From NCBI GenBank assembly GCA_024233515.1, contig JACKPO010000005.1:96160-160159 (forward strand): 64,000 bases of DNA, written 5' to 3'. Within the stretch, counting starts at the first letter, position 1; each line of letters starts with the position of its first letter. The translations under genes were made by a program, and so were the position numbers. The notes under the pieces were generated by a model. That model ran no database searches and was not told the origin of the DNA. It saw only the letters and a list, made by a program, of their open reading frames with translations. Source of the stretch: Chlamydiales bacterium (GTDB taxonomy: Bacteria > Chlamydiota > Chlamydiia > Chlamydiales > Simkaniaceae). Below are positions 8,672 to 16,527 of this stretch, one piece after another.

Positions 8672-9156
8672 TAAAAGGGTATTTCATCCTCTGCAAAGGC
8701 ATTAGCGTGGGATTGTTGGTAGTGGTGCTGAGGCTGCCCTTGACCTTGTTGTTGCCCCATTTGCTGATCGCTTGCTCCACCATAAGAGCTTTGTCCCCCT
8801 TGTCCATACGCTGTTTGCTGCTGACCACCCTCTTGGCGCTCTCCCTTTCCAAACGGAGGAAAGGCTAAGTGATAGGCTACAAGATTCAGCGATACTTGAG
8901 GCTGCCCATCTTTTCCGTTATAGATTTCAGGTTTAAGCATCTCTCCTGCAACAATGACAGCGCTTCCCTTTTTGAAATAGGTTAAAATTTTATCAAAGGT
9001 TTCTCCCCAAATGGTGATCCGCCACCAAAGGGTCTCGTCTTTTCCTCCGCGCCGTTGATTAGCTGCCACACGGAGCGTTGTCACTTTCTGTCCTCCAGAG
9101 GTGAAGCGCACTTCGGGATCCGCTCCAAGATGTCCCATGATTGTCGTCTGATTCAT
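8671..9156 (-). CDS. ssb: Single-stranded DNA-binding protein
   Basis: Binds single-stranded DNA in replication, recombination and repair. An OB-fold occupies residues 1-110 (MNQTTIMGHLGADPEVRFT, RRGGKDETLWWRI, GSAVIVAGEM). A Gln/Gly-rich disordered linker follows, then the acidic protein-interaction tip EDEIPF. I chose ATG 9156 because it gives the family N-terminus and has GAGGAG 8 bp upstream; longer versions from upstream starts would add about 30 unlikely residues. At 161 aa the length is typical. It is the first gene of the ssb-pepA-rluA operon, and a hairpin lies in its 5' leader. Confidence 0.96.
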   Translation of the reverse strand: MNQTTIMGHLGADPEVRFTSGGQKVTTLRVAANQRRGGKDETLWWRITIWGETFDKILTYFKKGSAVIVAGEMLKPEIYNGKDGQPQVSLNLVAYHLAFPPFGKGERQEGGQQQTAYGQGGQSSYGGASDQQMGQQQGQGQPQHHYQQSHANAFAEDEIPF

Positions 9157-9180
9157 ATTATTCTCCTCAGTATTGATGAA

Positions 9181-9208
9181 ATTCTTAGTCATGTCCTGTA
9201 CTAAGAAT
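9181..9208 (-). promoter_or_regulatory. Perfect 9-bp stem in ssb leader
   Basis: ATTCTTAGT (9181-9189) and ACTAAGAAT (9200-9208) form a perfect stem with a 10-nt loop, 25 bp upstream of the ssb start codon. It could be an operator or a leader hairpin. There is no U-run after it, so it is not an obvious terminator. Confidence 0.4.
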
Positions 9209-9231
9209 GAAATTCTCATCATATCACGATC

Positions 9232-9265
9232 AAAAAAAAAGCCCAAGAGTTTCCTCTTAGGCTTT
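9232..9265 (-). terminator. Rho-independent terminator of MOMP-like gene 1
   Basis: On the minus strand AAAGCCTAAGAG-gaaa-CTCTTGGGCTTT is followed by a run of T. The stem has one mismatch and a tetraloop, and it lies 20 bp after the stop codon at 9286. Confidence 0.85.
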
Positions 9266-9285
9266 CATTTCAAGTTCCACCTAGA

Positions 9286-10455
9286 TTAAAAATCTAAACG
9301 GATACCGGCATCCAAACCTGCAAAGGTAAGGTCTCCTCTCGGCTGAGAATCATTGACAATGTGCATTTCAAGTTGATTCCACCAATATTGCCCTTCCCAA
9401 CCGAGGTTGAAAGCAAGGAGAATATCGTTTGAAAAACACTTTGCCCACTCCAGACCGATCACCATTTGGGTCATCGCACGTAGTCTGTAGTAATTATCCA
9501 TTTTCATTTCAAGGAAAGTTCCAAGAGAGTCGGTTTCCTTATATTTGGTATCGTAAGATCCATACATTAGGGAGCCAGCGATTCTTCCATAAAGAGAGAA
9601 TCCCCATCCCATATGGAGGTTTCCATCGACCCCAAATGCAGGCCCGATGCCCCACCATTCGGTTTTATTCAGAACAGAAACATCAGGAACCGTAATGTAT
9701 TGGCCGCCTCCTTCATTACTATCAATCCTTAGATTAGTAAAGCTGAGGTCGTTCTCCATACTGATCCAAGCCGCTTTTAATCCAAAGTTTGGTCGGAATG
9801 AGAACCGATCACTAAAGAAATAATCGTATCCCATTTCGAAATCGGCAACGTTCATATGGTTATGCCATTTCGCCTTTCCAAACTCTGCAAGAGAAAGCGA
9901 TTGAGCACTATTACTGACATAGAACTCACCAATAGGGAATATCGCTAACTGAGCGGAGCTACTATTATTGGCAGTGGTGCTATGATATGTCCAACGGGCA
10001 AAGACGTCCCAATTAGACATCCCGAAGTCATACCCTGCAGAGACTCTCACTCCAGGACTAAACTCAAATTCAGGAGTTTTGTAACGAGCAGTAATGTTAA
10101 ACCCTAATCCAGCCCCTTGAATTCCACCTTCCGTTGTTCCTGCAAATGTCGCAAGGTACTCTAGGTTATCGATAATGGCACGCCACCAAAGAAATTCACC
10201 TTGGAAGGAGAATCCTTTATCAACACATCCATGTTTGGAATCCATCACACGGTTTCCGTTTTGACCATTCATCATCTGTTTAGAGGATGAGTAGTCTTGA
10301 GTATTTCCGTAACCATTGCTCGTTTGGTGAGCAATAATCCTCTCATTTTGGCTTTCACGAAAATCGATCCTTGCAGGATTTTCTTCTTCGCAGAAGCCAG
10401 TAGCAGTCAAACAAGTTGTCAGCGCTGCCATCGAAAGTAGGGAGAAAACTTTCAT
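9286..10455 (-). CDS. MOMP-like outer membrane porin 1
   Basis: A 389-aa outer membrane beta-barrel of the chlamydial MOMP-like / Legionella Lpg1974-type family. ATG 10455 is chosen because GGAGG lies 7 bp upstream and the protein then begins with a clean signal peptide, MKVFSLLSMAALTTCLTATG. After a short variable region come barrel strands rich in aromatic residues (GEFLWWRA, GYDYFFSDRFSFRPNFGLKA, WWGIGPAFGVDGNLHMGWG). The C-terminus GLDAGIRLDF ends in Phe, as barrel proteins assembled by BamA do. Such porins form channels and structural layers in Chlamydia-like organisms. The first 70 residues and the upstream DNA are almost identical to gene 2 (10753-11910), whereas the mature parts differ. 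Confidence 0.88.
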   Translation of the reverse strand: MKVFSLLSMAALTTCLTATGFCEEENPARIDFRESQNERIIAHQTSNGYGNTQDYSSSKQMMNGQNGNRVMDSKHGCVDKGFSFQGEFLWWRAIIDNLEYLATFAGTTEGGIQGAGLGFNITARYKTPEFEFSPGVRVSAGYDFGMSNWDVFARWTYHSTTANNSSSAQLAIFPIGEFYVSNSAQSLSLAEFGKAKWHNHMNVADFEMGYDYFFSDRFSFRPNFGLKAAWISMENDLSFTNLRIDSNEGGGQYITVPDVSVLNKTEWWGIGPAFGVDGNLHMGWGFSLYGRIAGSLMYGSYDTKYKETDSLGTFLEMKMDNYYRLRAMTQMVIGLEWAKCFSNDILLAFNLGWEGQYWWNQLEMHIVNDSQPRGDLTFAGLDAGIRLDF

Positions 10456-10553
10456 TGTAGCCTCCAAGTTAGAGAATTAAAAAAAGTACTTGTTCTTATC
10501 TATCTCAAAAACCCTTGATTTTAAGCAATAAAAAAAGCCGAAGCCAATTTTTA

Positions 10554-10714
10554 CCCCGGAGTGCTACTTATTTTTCTCTTTAGCGCTGCATAAATAGGTG
10601 AGATTTTTTGCACGCGAAGCGCATGGGCAGCTCCTTAGAGCTGCTCAAGCTTCGATGAAAAAAAGATTGCCTATTTATGCAGCGCTAAAGAGAAAAATAA
10701 GTGGCACTCCGGGG
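10554..10714. repeat. Palindromic element D (161 bp, near-perfect arms)
   Basis: The 45-nt arms (10554-10598 and 10670-10714; CCCCGGAGTG at the ends, CTTTAGCGCTGCATAAATAGG inward, shown partly) are complementary with one mismatch. A second perfect stem, GCAGCTC-ctta-GAGCTGC, sits at the centre (10627-10644). It occupies most of the 297-bp gap between MOMP-like genes 1 and 2. No other gene or terminator is seen there apart from a short GGCTTCGGC-T(7) on the minus strand at 10530-10545. One arm recurs at 33632-33674. Confidence 0.9.
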
Positions 10715-10752
10715 TTTTATACACCCTCTTAAAGATCGTCTCTAAAGATAAT

Positions 10753-11910
10753 CTAGAAATCGACTCTGACTCCAGCATCTAAACCGGTCAGGGTCAGATC
10801 TCCTCTTGGATTAGAATCGTTCAGGTAGCGGAACTCATTTTGATTCCACCAATGTTGTCCTTCCCAACCGAGGTTAAAGGCAAGAAGGATATTGTTGGAA
10901 AAACATTTCGCCCACTCAAGGCCAATCAGGATTTGAGCCATCGCTTTTTGGCGATACTCATTGTTGGCTTTTGTACGCATATAGTACCCAAGGGTATCCG
11001 TTTGATCAAGCTTCGAATCGACGGCTCCATACATCAGAGCACCAGAGACTCGGCTATAGAGAGAGAAGCCCCATCCAATATGGAGGTGGCCATCGATCCC
11101 TACAGCTGGGCCCACGCCCCACCATTTAGTGTGGCTTTTCATGGTAAAGCTCGGGACCAACAGATGAAAATTATCACCGTTTCTGTCAAACGACGCATCG
11201 GTAACAGTGGTATGATTATCCATTTTCACCCACGCTGCCTTCAGTCCAAAGCTTGGGCGGAAAGAGAAACGATCGCTAAAGAAATAATCGTATCCCATTT
11301 CTAAGTCACCGACATTGATCCGGTTTTCCCACTTGGTCCGCGCAGTTTGTCCTATCACAGGATAGCGCCCTCCATCAAAAATATAAAATTCGTTAAAGAC
11401 GAAGACACCAGAGGTTCCTTGTGTATGATCTGAAGCATCTGTGTGATGGTAGGTCCAACGGGCAAAAAGATCCCAATTAGACTCCCCAAAATCATACCCT
11501 AATGAGATTCGAACACCAGGATCAAACTTAAATTTTGGGGTTTTATAGGTCCCATAAATCCCTCCCAAAATCATCGTGTCTAGGGCTGGATCAGCTGTAA
11601 AATCTGCAGCATATTCTAGATTATCTAAAATAGCGCGCCACCAGAGAAACTCTCCTTCAATAGAAAACCCTTGGTCAACACATCCATGAGATGAGTTCAT
11701 CACACGATTTCCATTTTGACCATTCATCATCTGTTTAGAGGATGAGTAGTCTTGAGTATTTTCATAACCATTGCTCGTTTGGTGAGCAATAATCCTCTCA
11801 TTTTGGCTTTCACGAAAATCGATCCTTGCAGGATTTTCTTCTTCGCAGAAGCCAGTAGCAGTCAAACAAGTTGTCAGCGCTGCCATCGAAAGTAGGGAGA
11901 AAACTTTCAT
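10753..11910 (-). CDS. MOMP-like outer membrane porin 2
   Basis: A 385-aa paralogue of the preceding porin with the same signal peptide and the same GGAGG-spaced ATG (11910). The N-terminal segment up to NSSHGCVDQGF is almost identical. Beyond that the barrel matches only in blocks (GYDYFFSDRFSFRPSFGLKAAW, WWGVGPAVGIDGHLH, FSNNILLAFNLGWEGQHWWNQ), with the intervening loops divergent and of different length. The C-terminal Phe is kept (LDAGVRVDF). Divergence confined to loops fits surface-exposed regions under diversifying pressure. About 220 bp covering promoter, leader and signal peptide are nearly identical to gene 1. This indicates either recent duplication or gene conversion of the 5' end. 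Confidence 0.88.
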   Translation of the reverse strand: MKVFSLLSMAALTTCLTATGFCEEENPARIDFRESQNERIIAHQTSNGYENTQDYSSSKQMMNGQNGNRVMNSSHGCVDQGFSIEGEFLWWRAILDNLEYAADFTADPALDTMILGGIYGTYKTPKFKFDPGVRISLGYDFGESNWDLFARWTYHHTDASDHTQGTSGVFVFNEFYIFDGGRYPVIGQTARTKWENRINVGDLEMGYDYFFSDRFSFRPSFGLKAAWVKMDNHTTVTDASFDRNGDNFHLLVPSFTMKSHTKWWGVGPAVGIDGHLHIGWGFSLYSRVSGALMYGAVDSKLDQTDTLGYYMRTKANNEYRQKAMAQILIGLEWAKCFSNNILLAFNLGWEGQHWWNQNEFRYLNDSNPRGDLTLTGLDAGVRVDF

Positions 11911-11985
11911 TGTAGCCTCCAAGTTAGAGAATTAAAAAAAGTGCTTGTTCTTATCTGTCTCAAAAACCCTTGATTTTAAGCAAAT

Positions 11986-12017
11986 AAAAAAACCGAGACA
12001 GGATCTGCCTCGGTTTG
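11986..12017 (-). terminator. Rho-independent terminator of MOMP-like gene 3
   Basis: Read on the minus strand: AAACCGAGGCAG, a short loop, CTGTCTCGGTTT, then more T. It lies 24 bp beyond the stop of the gene at 12041. Confidence 0.85.
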
Positions 12018-12040
12018 TTTGTCTGAGAGAAACAAAGCTT

Positions 12041-13282
12041 CTAGAACTCGAAGCGGAGTCCCGCATTCAGACCAGTGAGTGAAAGGTCATGATTTGGAGA
12101 AACATCGACAAAGCTGATGAAATTCATCTGATTCCACCAGTACTCGGCTTCCCAGCCAAGATGAATCTGAAAATTCATCCAGTTCCAGAAGCAACGACTC
12201 CACTCAAGTCCGATAGCGGTGTGAGCCATCATTCTTAAATGGTAAACATCTGAACTAAAATGGCCACCTAGATTTCGACCAATGTCACTTTCGTTATCAA
12301 CGCGGTCCGCTACTCCAATCGCAAGAATAGCTGTCTTTGCAGTTGACTCTCCATAAAGAGCCGCTGTATGAAACTGACCAATCAGACTAAAGCCTGCGCC
12401 CAGTTCCCATTCTCCGCTGACTCCCACCTTAGGACCAACGCCCCAAAAGCGAGAATGAAAGCGGGAACGGACATCATTCCACTCAATGTCAAATTGATTC
12501 GAATTTTGCGGATCGCGACGATCTGTGTGGTTATAAACTACATGCAAATGTTGTCGAATCAAAGCGGCTTTCAAACCTAGCGTCGGTTTAATAGCAAGAT
12601 GCTTTCCAACATAGAAATTACGCCCCAGATCTAGATCCCAAGCATTGAACTGGTTTTGCCAATGACTCTTTGCACTTTCATAACCTAGATAAGCCAATGA
12701 ACCATCATTGACCGGAAGAATCGATAAAAGCCAACCCACTGTCCCCCTTCCATCAATATAAGGGCCGCTGATTGAAGTATGTGGATGTGTGTAGTGCCAC
12801 ATGTAGCCTAGATGAAGATCCCAGCCGTCATAACCAAAGTTATACCCAAGACCAACTCTGAATCCAGGGTCAAATTGGAAATCCTGTCCTTTGGGGGAAT
12901 AGATTCGATCTCCATTATTCGAATTCACTAGAAAGGCATATTCAAGTCCATCTTCTACGGCTCTTAGCCATAAAAACTCGAGATCGAACGTAAACCCGTT
13001 TTCCTTATGACACCCACGTGCAGAATCTAGAATAGTTTTGGGATACATTTCACAGCCCATACCTGTGTAATCCATTGAAGACCCACCAGAAGGATTCGAA
13101 GAATAATTCCCATTGCTGTAGCTATTTTGTTGGTGGCTTAATGAGTTTTCAACCGAAAGGGAATGCGTTTTTTCTAGTCCGGAAACACGACTCTCTAAAT
13201 CGGTCATTTGAGTGTCGCAAAAACCCGTCATCGTCAGGGCAGATAGGGCCGCAGTCGATGAAATTAGGGAGAATAATTTCAC
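12041..13282 (-). CDS. MOMP-like outer membrane porin 3
   Basis: A 413-aa third member of the local porin cluster, more distant from the other two. I place the start at GTG 13282 because AGGAGG lies 6 bp upstream and it yields the signal peptide MKLFSLISSTAALSALTMTG, which parallels genes 1 and 2. An ATG at 13303 would add seven residues upstream of the Shine-Dalgarno. After the signal there is a short heptad stretch (MTDLESRVSGLEKTHSL) before the barrel, and then FEFLWLRAVEDGLEY, FWGVGPKVGVSGEWELGAG and the C-terminal GLNAGLRFEF. A coiled-coil start followed by a barrel is typical of the Lpg1974-like porins. It has its own terminator. Confidence 0.85.
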   Translation of the reverse strand: MKLFSLISSTAALSALTMTGFCDTQMTDLESRVSGLEKTHSLSVENSLSHQQNSYSNGNYSSNPSGGSSMDYTGMGCEMYPKTILDSARGCHKENGFTFDLEFLWLRAVEDGLEYAFLVNSNNGDRIYSPKGQDFQFDPGFRVGLGYNFGYDGWDLHLGYMWHYTHPHTSISGPYIDGRGTVGWLLSILPVNDGSLAYLGYESAKSHWQNQFNAWDLDLGRNFYVGKHLAIKPTLGLKAALIRQHLHVVYNHTDRRDPQNSNQFDIEWNDVRSRFHSRFWGVGPKVGVSGEWELGAGFSLIGQFHTAALYGESTAKTAILAIGVADRVDNESDIGRNLGGHFSSDVYHLRMMAHTAIGLEWSRCFWNWMNFQIHLGWEAEYWWNQMNFISFVDVSPNHDLSLTGLNAGLRFEF

Positions 13283-13416
13283 GTAATGCCTCCTGTTAGT
13301 CATTAGATTTCTGATCCTTCCAAAAATTGAGGATTATTTGCAAAGATTTTTTTTGGACAAAAAAGGAAGCAGGTGCCATAGAGGAGAACAAGACCTATTC
13401 ATAAAAGCGAGATAAT

Positions 13417-15210
13417 ATGTCCGAACTTGAAAAGCCCAATGACGAAGAGCTTTCCTTTCTAAACCAAGACCCTTCTTTCCTTTATCCTGTTGATGAATCG
13501 GAAGACTTTTATGACCCCTTTTCGGACCTCAATCTTTTTCTTTCTAAAAAAATCAAACACGAGCTTCAAGAAAGAGGATCTTCCTCAAAATGGTCTGGGA
13601 AAATCGAAGCAAATCTGCTCTCAAAAATTCTCCCAGAGTTTAAGCAGAAATTCCCCAAATACCGCTTAGGAACCTCGGCTCTAAAAAAAGTCTGGGAAAA
13701 AGTTGCTTACTACTACGAAAAGATTCAGGGACAAAAAGGGGCCATAAGAGAAGATGGTAAGCTGAATCTTAAGTTCATGATCCGCGAAAACCTCAAAAAC
13801 AGCTCCCTTCCTGCCCACCTTCCTCCCTATACAATCGCTGAGCAAATTGCCGTTAAACTCTCAGAGTGTATCGCCAGCCTCGATGGAGAAAAACCCCAAC
13901 TCAATCACCTCACTAAAATCATCTGGTCTATCCAAAAACATCTCCTAAAGGATCTCTCTGCAATGCAAACGAAAAACCCCTATGAAGAATACGATAAAGT
14001 CGATAAAATCATTGTGAAAACCCTCCTAGAGATCACCTCGAAAGAGCCAAACCTCGATCCTCAAACCCTCAAACGAGCAGTCCTCAAAGAACTCCAAGGA
14101 TTTTCGGCAATTCAATCGCTCCTAAAAGAAAACCAACTCACTTCAACGCTTTCAATGATCCTTGCAGATAAACTCTGTCATTCCTCACTCATTACCTGCC
14201 ACTTCTCTCTCAGAGAAAAACAAGCCATTGAAGGGTTTATTCGCCATCAAATCGAGATGGGAAAATATAACCACATGCTAACTCAAGATGAACACCGCCT
14301 GGAACTTATCCAACGGATCCTTGCCCTTTACACCATTGCAGGTGAGCTTCCAAAAGATCTATCCAAGGATTCGCTACGTGCCTCAATCCGCCATATCCAA
14401 GAGCTGAGCCATGATAGCAACTGCTCCCTAACTCCCCATCTCGACCAAGCTCTCTTTGTCTTTATCAATGCTGAGATCCACCTCATGGATGAGGAAAAAT
14501 CGTTCTCTCCGCAAGGGGAAGAAGCGATTCTTATCGCTTACGAAAAAGCATGCTCCCTTCCCAAACTCACCCCAATCCAACTCGAGCAATTTGAACTTCT
14601 CATCTGGAAGATCATTGAAGAAGAGGGAAACCTTTTGATTCACACACCTCCAGAACTTCACCGTCTCCTTGAAAAAGAACTCGGCAATGTTCTCATCGAC
14701 AATCCGAAACAATCGTTCAAGGGGATCATCCGCACGACCCTTCAATTTTTCAAAAAGGTCATCGATCTTCCCTTCAACCATGAAAAAACGGAAGATAAAG
14801 TGGAAGCATGGGTTTCGCAAAATGACATGCTCATTCGGACCATCCATTTCGATCCCAAAACGCCTCTCTTGAAACTTCTTGAGCAAGGATGGAAAGAGCT
14901 TTCCCAGGACGAGCATAATGCCAACCATGACCTTTTCATGGAAGCCATGAAGAAAAAAACGCTAGCAAGTTATCCGATCCTTTCTTCGTTTGAAGAAGAG
15001 TTGACCACTCGCCTATGGATTCTCTATAAGTATCTCTGGTACACTACCCTTTCAGATGGCAGTGAATCGACCTACGAACGGTTTCTAGAATGGCATAAAG
15101 TCCAGCTAAAGAACCGCCATCCAGAATGGACACGGGAAAAGATTAACGAGACCCTTGGGAGACTTTCGGATCAACTTCTTCCTCTTGCTCCTTACCAAAG
15201 CGTTTCATAA
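13417..15210 (+). CDS. Conserved hypothetical protein, 597 aa
   Basis: A soluble, strongly helical, charged protein with no signal peptide, membrane segment or recognisable catalytic motif. The N-terminus is acidic (NDEELSFLNQDPSFLYPVDESEDFYDP) and the remainder consists of repeated amphipathic helices, as in helical-repeat scaffold proteins. The start ATG 13417 follows an AGCGAG stretch. The last 68 bp overlap lgt on the other strand, so the two 3' ends are entangled. I do not recognise the family. Candidates such as a chlamydia-specific cytosolic protein or a type III effector cannot be distinguished from sequence alone. Confidence 0.7.
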   Translation: MSELEKPNDEELSFLNQDPSFLYPVDESEDFYDPFSDLNLFLSKKIKHELQERGSSSKWSGKIEANLLSKILPEFKQKFPKYRLGTSALKKVWEKVAYYYEKIQGQKGAIREDGKLNLKFMIRENLKNSSLPAHLPPYTIAEQIAVKLSECIASLDGEKPQLNHLTKIIWSIQKHLLKDLSAMQTKNPYEEYDKVDKIIVKTLLEITSKEPNLDPQTLKRAVLKELQGFSAIQSLLKENQLTSTLSMILADKLCHSSLITCHFSLREKQAIEGFIRHQIEMGKYNHMLTQDEHRLELIQRILALYTIAGELPKDLSKDSLRASIRHIQELSHDSNCSLTPHLDQALFVFINAEIHLMDEEKSFSPQGEEAILIAYEKACSLPKLTPIQLEQFELLIWKIIEEEGNLLIHTPPELHRLLEKELGNVLIDNPKQSFKGIIRTTLQFFKKVIDLPFNHEKTEDKVEAWVSQNDMLIRTIHFDPKTPLLKLLEQGWKELSQDEHNANHDLFMEAMKKKTLASYPILSSFEEELTTRLWILYKYLWYTTLSDGSESTYERFLEWHKVQLKNRHPEWTREKINETLGRLSDQLLPLAPYQSVS

Positions 15211-16042
15211 AAAATACGCCGAGAAGGATCATTGGAATCGAAAGCCACTGCCCCATGGTCAGGAGCTGATGCCCCATTAGATGACTCTGTTCTTCTTTGA
15301 CAAACTCAATGAAAAACCGAAAAGTAAAGATTGAGATAAAAAGAAGTCCAGATAGTCGTCCAGCTTTGCCCACTAGCCTAGGGAAAAGACGCCAAAGAAG
15401 AACAAACATTCCAAAGTAGCAGAGCGCTTCATACAATTGCGCTGGATGACGAGGTATGGGTGGACTCCCATCTATCGGATGGCCAAAAACAACCGCCCAA
15501 GGAAGGCTCGACGCCGTCCCGAGCACCTCTTGATTGATAAAGTTCCCAACGCGAATCAACGCCCCTACAAACAGCGAAGGGACAACCATGAGATCAACAA
15601 TCCGTCGGATAGAGAGAAAAGGAAATTCCTTGCGGCTCCGGAAATAAAAAAGAGTTATCCCAATGAGTATGCCAATGACACCCCCGTGACTTGCAAGCCC
15701 CCCCTCCCACGTTTTTACAATATCAAGGGGATGGGCCAAATAATGACTGAGCTTTTCATAAAATAAGACATGGCCGAGTCTTGCCCCCACTACAGTGGAG
15801 ATGATCACATATACGGTCAGCCGCTCTGAAAAAAGGCGCCCCTTTTTCTTTAACATCTCCTCTGACCAATCGGTTCTTTCCCGCGCATACCGAATAAAAA
15901 GAGACATCAGGAAATAAAACCCAATGAAAAACCCAAGGGCAAACAAAATCCCATACCACGCAATCGGCCTTCCGATCAGTGGAATCGTAAACGCCGTCGG
16001 GTTGGGGTCCCAGTAGAAGAAGATTGATCCAATCATATTCAT
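15143..16042 (-). CDS. lgt: Prolipoprotein diacylglyceryl transferase
   Basis: Transfers diacylglyceryl from phosphatidylglycerol to the lipobox cysteine of prolipoproteins at the inner membrane. Seven hydrophobic segments are visible. The family motifs are WYGILFALGFFIGF, GGLASHGGVIG and the Lgt signature IRVGNFINQEVLG, followed by RHPAQLYEAL. The length of 299 aa is normal. Its substrates include the small lipoproteins encoded at 16963, 43391 and 44427. The 3' end overlaps the convergent hypothetical gene by 68 bp. A TATAAT on the minus strand (16051-16056) lies only 9 bp before the ATG, so the transcript may begin at or very near the start codon, or MIGS two codons on may be used. Confidence 0.95.
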   Translation of the reverse strand: MNMIGSIFFYWDPNPTAFTIPLIGRPIAWYGILFALGFFIGFYFLMSLFIRYARERTDWSEEMLKKKGRLFSERLTVYVIISTVVGARLGHVLFYEKLSHYLAHPLDIVKTWEGGLASHGGVIGILIGITLFYFRSRKEFPFLSIRRIVDLMVVPSLFVGALIRVGNFINQEVLGTASSLPWAVVFGHPIDGSPPIPRHPAQLYEALCYFGMFVLLWRLFPRLVGKAGRLSGLLFISIFTFRFFIEFVKEEQSHLMGHQLLTMGQWLSIPMILLGVFFMKRFGKEQEEEVDPKVSQGSR

Positions 16043-16073
16043 CGGGTACCATTATAACCATAGCGAGAAAATA

Positions 16074-16475
16074 ATGTTAAAAATAAAAATTATTTCCCCA
16101 GGAAAACTCAAAGAGCCATGGCTAAAAGAGGCCCTTGCCGAGTATGAAAAAAGACTCACAGGCACCGTCACGATCGAATGGGTCCTCAAAGAAACGATCC
16201 CCGACGCCCCCTATCTCTGCCTTGATCCTAACGGAAAGACCTTGACCTCCCCCGCTTTTTCAAAATTTCTCTATCAAGAATGGGAAGCGTGCGGCTCTCG
16301 CCTGACCTTTGTGATCGGCGGCCCCGATGGCCTTTCCCCCTCTATTCTCTCTGGAGCCCGCCACACCCTCAGCTTCTCCCCCCTCACCTTTACCCACCAG
16401 GCCATCCGCCTCCTCCTTCTCGAGCAGATCTACCGCGCCACCCAAATCGAAAAGGGGACCGCCTACCACAAATAA
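16074..16475 (+). CDS. rlmH: 23S rRNA m3-pseudouridine1915 methyltransferase RlmH (short)
   Basis: A SPOUT methyltransferase acting on pseudouridine 1915 of helix 69 in the assembled ribosome. The knot region is intact: FVIGGPDGLSPSIL holds the SAM-binding loop, and the C-terminus LLLEQIYRATQIEKGTAYHK matches the RlmH hallmark ending in YHK. At 133 aa it is about 20 residues shorter than the usual 155-159. The loss falls in the first half, between the EYEKRL and LCLDPNGK segments. It is transcribed divergently from lgt with only 31 bp between them. Confidence 0.9.
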   Translation: MLKIKIISPGKLKEPWLKEALAEYEKRLTGTVTIEWVLKETIPDAPYLCLDPNGKTLTSPAFSKFLYQEWEACGSRLTFVIGGPDGLSPSILSGARHTLSFSPLTFTHQAIRLLLLEQIYRATQIEKGTAYHK

Positions 16476-16527
16476 CCCAATCAGACCGATAGACGCCCCT
16501 AATTTGGAAACACAAATCAGTCTTCGG

